Source: Mesobacterium pallidum (GTDB taxonomy: Bacteria; Pseudomonadota; Alphaproteobacteria; Rhodobacterales; Rhodobacteraceae). Taken from it: DNA of 64,000 nucleotides. A model generated the notes under the pieces. That model ran no database searches. It had not been told where the DNA came from and saw only the letters and a program-made list of their open reading frames with translations. The stretch is taken from NCBI RefSeq assembly GCF_019966535.1, contig NZ_JAIMID010000017.1, positions 1 through 64,000 of the forward strand, in the 5' to 3' direction. Positions 9,227 through 17,839 of this stretch are shown here, in pieces (within the stretch, counting starts at the first letter, position 1; each line of letters starts with the position of its first letter). A program made the position numbers and the translations under genes.

Positions 9227-9300
9227 CGGGGGCGCTGCCCCCGTCCGCCCGGTGGGCGGACTCCCCCGGAGTTTATCGGCAAGATGAAGGGGGATCGGGT
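9227..9300 (+). repeat. Extragenic repeat after pheA (copy B)
   Basis: Starting 6 bp after the pheA stop: GGGGGC-GCT-GCCCCC, then TCCGCCC-GGT-GGGCGGA, then ACTCCCCCGGAGTTTATCGG and CAAGATGAAGGGGGATC. Two perfect hairpins stand in tandem. The last block matches copy A after yejF almost base for base, and a third partial copy follows at 9439. Confidence 0.75.
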
Positions 9301-9411
9301 GCCTTGCTCGGGCCCGGACGCGCGGCGGAGATTGCGGGAGTAAGGGGCCAGCCCGCGGGCCGCGGGCTCGGCACAAGGATAAGGAGGGGCCCCAGGCGCG
9401 AGACAAAAGGT

Positions 9412-9478
9412 CGTGGGGCTCCGCCGCTAGGGCTTCGCGGGATATTTCCGGCAAGATGAAGCGGGATCGGCACCTGCG
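9412..9478 (+). repeat. Extragenic repeat, partial copy C
   Basis: The segment ends with ATATTTCCGGCAAGATGAAG and CGGGATCGG, a diverged version of the block in copies A and B. It lies about 150 bp after copy B. The 110 bp between them is GC-rich and holds no gene. Confidence 0.6.
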
Positions 9479-9556
9479 GTGACAGGGGGCCTTGCCCTTG
9501 GGCGGCGGCGCTGTGATGGTCGGACGAACAGGGGATTTGCCGGGCAGAGTGTCGTC

Positions 9557-10759
9557 ATGAAATGCATTCTTCACATCGGGACCGAGAAGACCGGGACCAC
9601 CCTGTTGCAGGACTGGCTTTACGACAACCGTAAGGCGCTGTCGGCGCAGGGGATCGCGTTGACCTCGAGCGCGGCGGCGCCGAACAACCGTCGGCTGGCG
9701 GCCAGCGTGATGCAGGAGCCGGACGATTTCTTTCGCCGGCTCGGGCTGCTTGAGCCCGGCAAGGCGGAGGCGTTCTTTGCCACCTTCCGGGCCGAGTTCA
9801 CCGCCGAGGTGCAGGCGCTTGCCAAGACCCATGACACGTTGGTGCTGACGTCCGAGCATTTTCACAGCCGGCTGGAGACGGTCGAGGAGATCCGGGCGCT
9901 CAGAGCCTTCCTTGCGCCGCTGGTCGAGGACATCGTGGTGCTGTGCTATTTCCGCGAGCAATCCGAGGTGCGGCGGTCGCTTTATTCCACGGCGCTCTGG
10001 GTCGGGGTGTCGACCGGGCCGATCGACGGGTTCCAGCGTCACAACGACGAGCGGGACCATTACTACAATTACGAGCTGATGTTCGGCAAATGGGCCGAGG
10101 TCTTTGGAGAGGACGCGCTGCGCCCGCGGCTCTACGGCACGGCGCATTTCGAAGGCGGCGACATCCGCCGCGATTTCCTGGCGCAGCTCGGCCGCGATGT
10201 GGACGCGGCCAAACTGTCGTGGAAGGTGACGACCGCCAACACCAGCTTTGGCCGGCTGAAGTCGGTCATCGCCCGGGCGCTGAACATCGCCCAGCCGCAA
10301 TATGTCAAGGATCGCTACAACGACACGCGCCACCGCCTGATGGCCCGGATCGCCGAGGCCGACGCTCTGGACAGCGGCCCGCTGACCAGCCCCGGGCAGG
10401 CCGAGTTCCACGCCCGGTTCGACGCCTCGAACCGTCGCTTTGCCGAGAGGTTCCTGGGCCGGACGGGCAATCCCTTTCCCGCGCCGGACGACACGCCCCG
10501 CAGCGCCGGAGAAGCGCAGATCGAGGCGGCGCTGCTCGAGGGGATGCAGGCGGTCTTTGCCCGCCCTGGCCTTGTCGTCATCGGCAAGGAAGAGGCGCGG
10601 CGGCTGCGCGACATGGCGCTGCGGCTGCACAAGGCCGGCCAGGTCCATGATGCGCGGTTCCTGCTGCGGATGGCCGTGCGCGCCGTGCCCGGCCTGCCCA
10701 AGGCGCAATCGACGCTGGAGGCCTGGGAGGCCGAGGCCCAGAAGGCCCCGGCCCGCTGA
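9557..10759 (+). CDS. Sulfotransferase-like P-loop protein
   Basis: The 400-residue protein opens with MKCILHIGTEKTGTTLLQDW. This is the PAPS-binding P-loop pattern (H-I-G-x-x-K-T-G-T-T) of sulfotransferase-fold proteins, often linked to surface polysaccharides. I start at the ATG 9557 because it sits right before this motif. An in-frame start at 9479 would add a Gly/Arg-rich stretch without similarity. A 3'-phosphosulfate loop may be FREQSEVRRSLYS near residue 135. The C-terminal 80 residues form helical Ala/Arg-rich repeats. It stands alone between pheA and the convergent ggpS, with stops 10 bp apart. The acceptor is unknown and true sulfotransferase activity is unproven. Confidence 0.7.
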   Translation: MKCILHIGTEKTGTTLLQDWLYDNRKALSAQGIALTSSAAAPNNRRLAASVMQEPDDFFRRLGLLEPGKAEAFFATFRAEFTAEVQALAKTHDTLVLTSEHFHSRLETVEEIRALRAFLAPLVEDIVVLCYFREQSEVRRSLYSTALWVGVSTGPIDGFQRHNDERDHYYNYELMFGKWAEVFGEDALRPRLYGTAHFEGGDIRRDFLAQLGRDVDAAKLSWKVTTANTSFGRLKSVIARALNIAQPQYVKDRYNDTRHRLMARIAEADALDSGPLTSPGQAEFHARFDASNRRFAERFLGRTGNPFPAPDDTPRSAGEAQIEAALLEGMQAVFARPGLVVIGKEEARRLRDMALRLHKAGQVHDARFLLRMAVRAVPGLPKAQSTLEAWEAEAQKAPAR

Positions 10760-10769
10760 CCCGGAGGCT

Positions 10770-12275
10770 TCAGGCCGCCGGCGAGACCAGCGACACCGGC
10801 AGGTCCTTGGCGCCGAAGGCCTGGATCTGGTCCTCGGCCCAGAAGCGGATGTCATGCTTGGACACGACCCTGCGCATCTCTTCCATGCGGGCGCGGCGGT
10901 CTTCCTCGGACATGACCAGCGCGGCCGAGATCGCGCTGTCCATCGCCCGGTGCGAGAAGGGGTTCGTGAGCACGGCCGAGCTCAGCTCGACCGCGGCGCC
11001 GGCGAATTCGGACAGCACCAGCACGCCGTCGCCATCGGTGCGGGCGGCGCAATATTCCTTGCACACCAGGTTCATCCCGTCGGCCAGCGGCGTGATCCAG
11101 GCCACGTCGGCCGCCTGGTAATAGGCGATCAGGTCGCGGAACGGCACCGGCTGCGAAATCAGCGCCACGGGCTGCCATTCGAAGCTGCCGAAGCGGCCGT
11201 TGATGCGCCCGGCCAGCTGTTCGAGGTCGTTCTGGATTTCCTCGTAGGCCACCATGTTGCGGTTGGCCGCCACCGACACATGCATCAGCCGCACCTTGCC
11301 GCGCAGGTCGGGGCGGCTGTCGAGCAGGCGCTCGTAGCTTTGCAGCTGTTCGATCCCGCCCTTGGTGTAGTCGGTGCGCCCGACCGACAGGATCAGCTGC
11401 GCCTCGCCCAGCTCCTTCCGGACCTCCGCCAGCTTGACGGCAGTTTCCTCGGTCCCGGCGAGGCGTTCGATATACTCGACATCGACGCCCACCGGCGAGG
11501 CCTGCAACGTGATCTCGTGGCCGCCGTAGGTGAGCCGGGTGGGCACGCTTTGTTCGGACAGGGCCGAGGTCTGCGAGGACAACTCGGGCTTGACCTTCTC
11601 GCGCTTCAGCACGTCCACCTCGAGCAGCGAGCGCGCGGCATGGACGAAATTGTTGACGTAGCGCGGGATGTGGAAGCCGACGACGTCGCAGGCCAGCAGG
11701 CTTTCCAGGATCTCCTTGCGCCAGGGCAGCACGTTGAAGATGTCGGCCGAGGGAAAGGGCGTGTGGTGGTAGAAGCTGATCTTCACATCCGGTCGCAGCT
11801 TGCGCAAATAGCCGGGCACGAGCCACAGGTTGTAGTCATGCACCCAGACCACCGCGCCCTCGGCCGCCTCGGCGGCGGCGGCTTCGGCAAAGGCCCAGTT
11901 CACCTCGCGGAAGGTCGGCCAGTCGACGGGGTCGTAATTGTAGCGCTCCTTGAAGCCGTGCAGGATCGGCCAGAACGCCTCCTTGGACGAGACATGGTAA
12001 AAGCTGCTGACCTGTTCGCGGGTCAGCGGCAGGCGCGACACGCTGTAGGTGCCGTATTGATCGTCGATCTCGATCACCCGCTCGAAATCGGGGTTGCTGG
12101 GGTCCTCGGCCTCTTTCCAGGCCACCCAGGCGCCCTTCTCGAACCGGCCGAAAAAGCTTTTCAGCGTCGGGACGATGCCGTTGGGGCTCTTGTTCTCGCG
12201 GTATTCGATCTTTCCGTCGACCTCCACCTCTTCGTAGGGCTGGCGGTGGTAGACGATGACGAGGTTGGAAGACAT
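10770..12275 (-). CDS. ggpS: Glucosylglycerol-phosphate synthase
   Basis: GT20 glycosyltransferase expected to join ADP-glucose and glycerol 3-phosphate to glucosylglycerol phosphate, the first committed step to the osmolyte glucosylglycerol. The N-terminus MSSNLVIVYHRQPYEE is typical of GgpS rather than of trehalose-phosphate synthase. Family motifs include WVHDYNLWLVP, FYHHTPFPS and PLADGMNLVCKEY. It has 501 residues. The start at 12275 follows the ggpP stop by a single base (TGACATG), with AAGGAGC just upstream inside ggpP. The neighbours ggpP and gpsA supply the phosphatase and the glycerol 3-phosphate, which supports this call over OtsA. Specificity is inferred from motifs and context. 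Confidence 0.88.
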   Translation of the reverse strand: MSSNLVIVYHRQPYEEVEVDGKIEYRENKSPNGIVPTLKSFFGRFEKGAWVAWKEAEDPSNPDFERVIEIDDQYGTYSVSRLPLTREQVSSFYHVSSKEAFWPILHGFKERYNYDPVDWPTFREVNWAFAEAAAAEAAEGAVVWVHDYNLWLVPGYLRKLRPDVKISFYHHTPFPSADIFNVLPWRKEILESLLACDVVGFHIPRYVNNFVHAARSLLEVDVLKREKVKPELSSQTSALSEQSVPTRLTYGGHEITLQASPVGVDVEYIERLAGTEETAVKLAEVRKELGEAQLILSVGRTDYTKGGIEQLQSYERLLDSRPDLRGKVRLMHVSVAANRNMVAYEEIQNDLEQLAGRINGRFGSFEWQPVALISQPVPFRDLIAYYQAADVAWITPLADGMNLVCKEYCAARTDGDGVLVLSEFAGAAVELSSAVLTNPFSHRAMDSAISAALVMSEEDRRARMEEMRRVVSKHDIRFWAEDQIQAFGAKDLPVSLVSPAA

Positions 12276-12276
12276 G

Positions 12277-13059
12277 TCAGGCTCCTTTCGGGCTGTCGTG
12301 CAGGTCGAAGGCGGCGATCGCCTCGAGGATGCCGGCCGCGCCATGGCCGCCTGCGTGGTGCAGGTGGGGCGCTTCGCCCAGCGCCTCGACCAGGGCGGGT
12401 TCGGAATTGCCGACGGCGACCGCGGGCAAGCCGCAGGCCAGCATCGACAGGTCGTTCATCGTGTCGCCGGCACAGAGCACGCGGCGCGCCTCGATGCCGA
12501 GATGATCGACCAGCCGGCGGATCGACGGGCCCTTGGAGACGCCCTTGGGCAGTACGTCGAAATAGCGGTTGTCCGAGATCAGCCAGTCCAGGCCCAGCTC
12601 CTCGACCTTGTCCTTGGCGGAATGGTCGAAATCGGCGGGGTGCAGGTCATAGCTGACGCGGTAGCGAAAGGCGGTGGGTTGCAGCGAGAGGCCGGAATGG
12701 CCGTCGAGCGCCGCGCGCACCACGTCGCCCTGGTCCTGCCAGCGCGCGGCGATGTCCTGTTCCAGCGGCTCGATCGGGGCGATATCACCCTCGGGCGTCA
12801 CCTCGGCGATGGTCGTGCCCACGTCGCCGACCACGTATTCGGGCCAGGGCAGGCCCTGCTTGCGGCACATCTGCATGATGAACTCCGGATCGCGCCCGGT
12901 GACAAAGATCAGGCCCACGGTGTCGCGGTTGTCCTCGATCCAACCGTAAAGGCGGGCGCGGTCGCCGTCGCTGCCGCCCAGGAAGGTGCCGTCGAGGTCG
13001 GTCGCCAGCACCATGCGGCGGGCCGAGATGTCGGGGCGCGGGGTGGCGTGGACGTTCAT
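12277..13059 (-). CDS. ggpP: Glucosylglycerol-phosphate phosphatase (HAD)
   Basis: HAD-superfamily IIB hydrolase of 260 residues, expected to dephosphorylate glucosylglycerol phosphate to the free osmolyte. Motif I is ATDLDGTFLGG (nucleophile Asp about residue 20), motif II FVTGRD, a Lys in the SKGPSIRRL region and motif IV CAGDTMNDLSML. The C2 cap lies between motifs II and III, as in sucrose-phosphate phosphatase relatives. The ATG overlaps the gpsA stop (AAATGA) and the stop is 1 bp from ggpS. Three genes thus form one tightly coupled unit. Alone it could be read as a mannosyl- or sucrose-phosphatase. Context decides. Confidence 0.85.
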   Translation of the reverse strand: MNVHATPRPDISARRMVLATDLDGTFLGGSDGDRARLYGWIEDNRDTVGLIFVTGRDPEFIMQMCRKQGLPWPEYVVGDVGTTIAEVTPEGDIAPIEPLEQDIAARWQDQGDVVRAALDGHSGLSLQPTAFRYRVSYDLHPADFDHSAKDKVEELGLDWLISDNRYFDVLPKGVSKGPSIRRLVDHLGIEARRVLCAGDTMNDLSMLACGLPAVAVGNSEPALVEALGEAPHLHHAGGHGAAGILEAIAAFDLHDSPKGA

Positions 13060-14231
13060 TTGCTGTCTCCGAATTGCAGGCTGAGGCCGGGGGCCGGGTG
13101 GGAAAAGCTGAGGTCGAGCGCGCGCGGCTCCGCCTCGATCGGCCGGGACCAGAGCGCGTTGAAGCTGCCGGCAAGGTCGGCGCCGGTGTGCAGCACGGCA
13201 TTCACCGTCTCGCAGATCGGCATGGGCACGTTGATGCGCCGCGCCAGGTCGATGACGGAAACGGCGTTCACCTCGCCCTCGACCACCACGGGCTGCGCAT
13301 CAAAGCACATGGCGCGCGGGATGCCCTGCCCCAGCTGGGTGCCCAGCGACATGTTGCGCGAGGTGGTGGACGAACAGGTCAGCGTCAGGTCGCCCGCGCC
13401 CGACAGGCCGGTCACCGTCTCGCGCCGGCCGCCCAGCGCCTCGGCCAACTGCTTCATCTCGTCGATGCCGCGGGTGATGAGCGCGGCGCGGGTGTTCTCG
13501 GCAAAGCCCGCGCCCGACATCATCCCGCAGGCGATGGCGATGACGTTCTTGACCGCGCCGCCCACCTCGACGCCAACGAGGTCGTCGCTGACATAGGGGC
13601 GAAAGCCCCCGCCGCTGAGCGACACGGCCAGCCGCACGGCCGGGCTCTGGTAGGGGTCGAGCCGGTCCTGGTAGGCGAAGGGAAAGGCCACGGTGGCGGC
13701 AGTCGGATGCTCCAGCGCGGTTTCGGCGGCAAAGGTCGGGCCGGACACGGCGCCGACCGGGTGGCCGGGCAGCTCCTCCGAGACGACCTCGGACAAGAGG
13801 TACCCGGTGCCGCGTTCGACGCCCTTGCAGGCCAGCGCGATGGGGATGCCCTCGGGCAGCTTGCCGGCGATGGCGCGGCACATCTGGCGCAGCGACGAGG
13901 ACGGCGTGACGATCAGCAGCGCGTCGATCCCGTCCAGCGCGGCATCGAGATCGGCGGTGGCGGTGATGCCGGTGGGCAGGTCGATCCCGGGCAGGTAGGC
14001 CTCGTTGCGGCCGGTGGCGTTGATCGCCTCGGCCAGCTCGGCGCGACGCGCCCAGAGGCTGACCTCGCGGCCGTTTCGGGCAAGAACGCTGGCCAGGGCA
14101 GTGCCCCATGATCCAGCGCCGAGAACGGCCAATTTCGTGTAAGGCAGGGCGGGCTTCTGGTCGACAAAGTCCTTGATAACGAACCTCCATTGGATGATCC
14201 GCAGGGTGCGCGGACGAATTTCTCGCTGCAA
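13056..14231 (-). CDS. gpsA: Glycerol-3-phosphate dehydrogenase [NAD(P)+]
   Basis: Reduces dihydroxyacetone phosphate to sn-glycerol 3-phosphate, needed for phospholipids and here also as the acceptor for GgpS. The Rossmann motif is LAVLGAGSWGTALA. The catalytic Lys lies in VEVGGAVKNVIAIACGM. The C-terminal domain has LSGAGDLTLTCSSTTSRN. The start is unclear. The coordinate given is a TTG at 14231 without a ribosome site. GGAGG lies at about 14190 but no ATG, GTG or TTG in frame follows at the right spacing, and a TTG at 14132 would give MAVLGAGSWG. GpsA normally begins a few residues before LAVLGAG, so the first about 30 residues may not be translated. It leads the glucosylglycerol operon. 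Confidence 0.92.
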   Translation of the reverse strand: MQREIRPRTLRIIQWRFVIKDFVDQKPALPYTKLAVLGAGSWGTALASVLARNGREVSLWARRAELAEAINATGRNEAYLPGIDLPTGITATADLDAALDGIDALLIVTPSSSLRQMCRAIAGKLPEGIPIALACKGVERGTGYLLSEVVSEELPGHPVGAVSGPTFAAETALEHPTAATVAFPFAYQDRLDPYQSPAVRLAVSLSGGGFRPYVSDDLVGVEVGGAVKNVIAIACGMMSGAGFAENTRAALITRGIDEMKQLAEALGGRRETVTGLSGAGDLTLTCSSTTSRNMSLGTQLGQGIPRAMCFDAQPVVVEGEVNAVSVIDLARRINVPMPICETVNAVLHTGADLAGSFNALWSRPIEAEPRALDLSFSHPAPGLSLQFGDSK

Positions 14232-14303
14232 GGCAAACGTGCCGCAGCGCAGAAAGTTCCCGGAAATTCGAGATTATCGGTTATTTTTTCGGCGCGGTGC
14301 CCG

Positions 14304-16100
14304 TCAGGTCTCCACCAGCCCATCGGTGAACTGCAGCCGGGCAAGGCGCGCGTAAAGCCCGCCTTCGGCCACCAGCGCGTCGTGGGTTCCCTGCGCGACG
14401 ATGCGGCCGTTCTCCATCACCACGATGCGGTCGGCCTTTTTCACCGTGGCCAGCCGGTGCGCCACGATGACGGTGGTCCGGTCGGCCGAGACGCGGTCGA
14501 CCGCCGCCTGCACCAGCCGCTCGCTTTCGGCGTCAAGCGCACTTGTCGCCTCGTCCAGCAGCAGCACCGGCGCGTCGCGCAGGATGGCGCGGGCGATGGC
14601 GATGCGCTGCTTTTGCCCGCCCGACAGCATCACGCCCCGCTCGCCCAGCCAGCTGTCGTAGCCCTCGGGCAGCGCGGCGATGAACCCGTCGGCGGCCGCG
14701 GCCTGCGCGGCGGCGCGCACCTCGTCGTCGCTGGCCCCCGGCCGGCCGAACCGGATGTTGTCGGCGGCCGAGGCGGCAAAGATCACCGGATCCTGCGGCA
14801 CCAATGCAATCGCCTTGCGGAAGTCGTCCCGCGCCATGTCGCGCAGGTCGATGCCGTCCAGCGTGACGCGCCCCTCGGCCGGATCATAGAACCGCTGGAT
14901 CAGCTGCACGATGGTGGTCTTGCCCGCGCCCGAAGGGCCGACAAGGGCCACCGTTTCGCCCGGCTCGATCACCAGGTCGACCCCGTCGAGGGCCGAGACC
15001 TCGGGCCGCGTCGGGTAGGCAAAGCGCACGCCCTCGAAGCCGATCCGCCCCCTGGCGGGCATCGGCAGGGCGACGGGCGCCGCCGCATCGGTCACGGTGT
15101 CGGTGGCGGTCAGCAGCTCGACCAGACGCTCGGTCGCGCCGGCGGCGCGCTGCAGCTCGCCCCAGATTTCCGAAAGCGCCGCGACGGACCCGGCGGTCAT
15201 CACCGCGTAGATCACGAATTGCACCAGCGCGCCGGGCGACATGTCCCCGGCCCGCACGTCCCGCGCGCCGATCCACAGAACGCCGACCACGCCCGAGAAC
15301 ACCAGGAAGATCACGATGGCGGTCATCACCGCCCGCGTGGTGATCCGCTTGCGCGCGGCGACAAAGCTTTTCTCGGTCACGTCGTCGAACCCGGCGCGGC
15401 TGAGGTCTTCGTGGGTGAAGGCCTGCACGGTCTGTACCGCCAGCAGCGTTTCCGACGCGGTGCCGGACGAGGCGGCGATCCAGTCCTGGTTCTCGCGGCT
15501 CAGTACCCGCAGGCGGCGGCCCAGCGTCAGGATCGGCACAATGACGACGGGCACGATCAGCAGCACGAGGCCGGTCAGCTTGGCCGAGGTGAAGAGCATC
15601 AGCACGATGCCCCCCAGCAGGATCAGCGCGTTGCGCAGGGCGATGGAAATGGACGAGCCGATGACCGACAGGATCAGCGTGGTGTCGGTGGTGATGCGGC
15701 TCAGCACCTCGCCGGTCATGATCTTTTCGTAAAAGCTGGGCGACAGGGCCAACACGCGGGCAAAGACCGCCTTGCGGATGTCGGTCACGACCCGTTCGCC
15801 CAGCCGCGTGACCAGCGCGTAGCGCACCGCCGTACCGAGGGCGAGCAGCAATGCGAAGGCCAGCGCCGCCCCGAAGTAGCGGTCTAGCAGCGCGCCGTCC
15901 TCGGTGCCGAAATTGTCGATGACGCGGCGCACGGCCATGGGCATGACCAGCGAGATCGAGGCGGTCAGCACCAGCGCGACCACGGCCGCACCGGCCAGCG
16001 CGCCATAGGGACGGATATAGGGAAATAGCGCCTTCAGCGCGCCCACGCGCTTGGATTTCTCGCGCTCCGCCTCCGCGCCCGGGGTGTTCCTGTCCGCCAT
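14304..16100 (-). CDS. MsbA/multidrug-type ABC exporter (fused half-transporter)
   Basis: Inner-membrane ABCB-type half transporter of 598 residues, functioning as a homodimer to export lipids, drugs or other hydrophobic substrates. The start at 16100 has a strong AGGAGG 9 bp upstream. Six helices occupy residues about 35-330 (first GALAGAAVVALVLTASISLV). The ATPase domain has Walker A GPSGAGKTT, signature LSGGQKQR, Walker B VLLLDEATSALD and the H-loop VIVAHRL. It sits upstream of and in the same direction as gpsA with a gap of about 70 bp, possibly a separate unit. The substrate cannot be told from sequence. Confidence 0.9.
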   Translation of the reverse strand: MADRNTPGAEAEREKSKRVGALKALFPYIRPYGALAGAAVVALVLTASISLVMPMAVRRVIDNFGTEDGALLDRYFGAALAFALLLALGTAVRYALVTRLGERVVTDIRKAVFARVLALSPSFYEKIMTGEVLSRITTDTTLILSVIGSSISIALRNALILLGGIVLMLFTSAKLTGLVLLIVPVVIVPILTLGRRLRVLSRENQDWIAASSGTASETLLAVQTVQAFTHEDLSRAGFDDVTEKSFVAARKRITTRAVMTAIVIFLVFSGVVGVLWIGARDVRAGDMSPGALVQFVIYAVMTAGSVAALSEIWGELQRAAGATERLVELLTATDTVTDAAAPVALPMPARGRIGFEGVRFAYPTRPEVSALDGVDLVIEPGETVALVGPSGAGKTTIVQLIQRFYDPAEGRVTLDGIDLRDMARDDFRKAIALVPQDPVIFAASAADNIRFGRPGASDDEVRAAAQAAAADGFIAALPEGYDSWLGERGVMLSGGQKQRIAIARAILRDAPVLLLDEATSALDAESERLVQAAVDRVSADRTTVIVAHRLATVKKADRIVVMENGRIVAQGTHDALVAEGGLYARLARLQFTDGLVET

Positions 16101-16297
16101 CCACGTCCCTCCTGCCCGGTTGGTCCGGGTCGGTGGCGGGTTTGTGCCATCTGGGGCGCGCTGGTCAAGAGGCGCTTTGACGCCCCCCGGCGCCGGCAGC
16201 GGGGCCCGGACCCCGGGCCGCCTCTCGTCGCGATTGCCCAAGGCGGGCCGGATGTGCGACCATTGACATGCCAGGCAAATCAACCAGGAGGTCTGCC

Positions 16298-17686
16298 ATG
16301 AAGATCATCCGCAGGACCTTCTGCGCCGGACTGGGCGGCGTGACGGCCCTCGCCGGGCTCGGCCTCGGGCCGTCCCTGGCCGCGCCCGCACCGCTGGTCG
16401 CGCGCAAGGCCCGCGTCCAGCTTGCGCCCGAAGGCTACCCGGACACCGAGGTCTGGTCCTATGACGGCACGATCCCGGGCCCCTTGATCCGCGTCCCGCA
16501 AGGCGCGCGCGTGCAGCGGCAACTGGTCAACGACCTGGACGAGCCGACGTCGATCCATTGGCACGGCATCCGCATCGACAACGCCATGGACGGCGTCTCG
16601 GGCCTGACGCAGGACCCGGTGCCACCCGGCGGCACCTTCGTCTACGACTTTGCCGTGCCCGACGCCGGCACCTTCTGGTACCACGCGCACCGCAACTCGA
16701 TGGAGCAGGTGGGGCGCGGCCTCTCGGGTGTGCTGATCGTCGACGAAACGATGCCGCCGGAGGTGGACGGCGACGAGGTGCTGATGCTGGACGACTGGCT
16801 GCTTGATCCGGACACCGGCGCCTTTGCCGCGCCCTTCGCCCAGCCGATGATGATGAGCCATGGCGGCCGCACCGGCAACCTGGTCGGTGTCAACGGGCGC
16901 TACGATCACGCCCTGACCGCCCCCACGGGCGCGCGTCTGCGCCTGAGGCTGATCAACGCCGCCAATGCCCGCATCTTCTCGTTGCGGCTTCAGGGCATGA
17001 CCGGCTGGACCGTGGCGCTGGACGGGATGCCGCTGGAGGTGCCCGAGGCGGCAGACGGCGCGATCACTCTGGCCCCCGCCCAGCGCGTCGACCTCATCGT
17101 CGACGTGACGGCGACGCCCGGCGCGGCGGCCGGGCTGCTCATGGGGATGAACGATGACAGCTGGAATGCGCTGGTCGAGATGGAGGTCACCGCCGGCCGT
17201 GCCCCGCGCGGCACCGCGCCCGCGCCGTTGCCCGCCAATCCGAACACCGCCCGGCCCGATCTGGCCGGGGCGCGCCGGCTCGAGATGGTGATGGAAGGCG
17301 GCGCCATGGCGGGGCTCGAGCAGGCCACCTACCAGGGCGAAACGCTCGACTTCCGGGGGCTGATCGACCGGGGCCAGTTCTGGGCGCTTTCGGGCCAGGC
17401 CGGGCTGTCCGACACGCCCTTTGCGCGGCTGGATCGCGGCGAGGTCCTGCGCCTGGGCCTGGTCAACCAGACCGCCTTTCCCCATGCCATGCACCTGCAC
17501 GGCATGCATTTCCGGCAGGTCCGGGCGGATGGCAGCCTTGGCCCGCTGCGCGACACGATCCTGTCGATCCCGCGCGAGCCGCTCGAGATCGTGCTGGTCG
17601 CCGACAATCCCGGAAAGTGGCTGCTGCATTGCCACATGCTGGCCCATGCGGCCACGGGCATGACCACCTGGATCGAGGTCGCCTGA
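16298..17686 (+). CDS. Tat-exported multicopper oxidase
   Basis: Periplasmic three-domain multicopper oxidase of 462 residues. AGGAGG lies 7 bp before the ATG at 16298. The N-terminus MKIIRRTFCAG then a hydrophobic stretch to SLAAPA is a twin-arginine-type signal. All copper motifs are present: IHWHGIRID and TFWYHAHRN (N-terminal domain), then HAMHLHGMHF and LLHCHMLAHAATGM (C-terminal domain). The axial Met in the last motif favours a CueO/laccase-like redox role rather than the copper-less SufI/FtsP. The closing TTWIEVA is usual. It stands alone, 150 bp upstream of the RTX gene. The substrate (Cu+, Mn2+ or phenolics) is not evident. Confidence 0.9.
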   Translation: MKIIRRTFCAGLGGVTALAGLGLGPSLAAPAPLVARKARVQLAPEGYPDTEVWSYDGTIPGPLIRVPQGARVQRQLVNDLDEPTSIHWHGIRIDNAMDGVSGLTQDPVPPGGTFVYDFAVPDAGTFWYHAHRNSMEQVGRGLSGVLIVDETMPPEVDGDEVLMLDDWLLDPDTGAFAAPFAQPMMMSHGGRTGNLVGVNGRYDHALTAPTGARLRLRLINAANARIFSLRLQGMTGWTVALDGMPLEVPEAADGAITLAPAQRVDLIVDVTATPGAAAGLLMGMNDDSWNALVEMEVTAGRAPRGTAPAPLPANPNTARPDLAGARRLEMVMEGGAMAGLEQATYQGETLDFRGLIDRGQFWALSGQAGLSDTPFARLDRGEVLRLGLVNQTAFPHAMHLHGMHFRQVRADGSLGPLRDTILSIPREPLEIVLVADNPGKWLLHCHMLAHAATGMTTWIEVA

Positions 17687-17721
17687 CGCCAGCCCGCCCC
17701 GGCCCTCGGCCCGGCGCGGAT

Positions 17722-17762
17722 CGGACCTTGGTCCGGCCCGGGGCCGGACCCTTGCGCGCAAG
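17722..17762. promoter_or_regulatory. Palindromic boxes upstream of the RTX gene
   Basis: CGGACC-TT-GGTCCG at 17722-17735 is a perfect 14-bp inverted repeat. CTTGCGCGCAAG at 17751-17762 is a second perfect palindrome. Both lie 78-118 bp before the ATG at 17840. The same two elements in the same order relative to the gene occur upstream of the gene starting at 24556. I read them as operators of a shared regulator. Confidence 0.6.
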
Positions 17763-17839
17763 CCCATGGACCACCGCAGGATGTGCCGCCCGCCCCGCCG
17801 CCGCAGGATGCCCGCACCCAGACATCACGGAGCGGGACA

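Noticed and set aside
10770..12275. Trehalose-6-phosphate synthase (otsA)
   Set aside because: It is also GT20, but the N-terminus VIVYHRQPYEE and the neighbours gpsA and a GgpP-like phosphatase favour glucosylglycerol-phosphate synthase.
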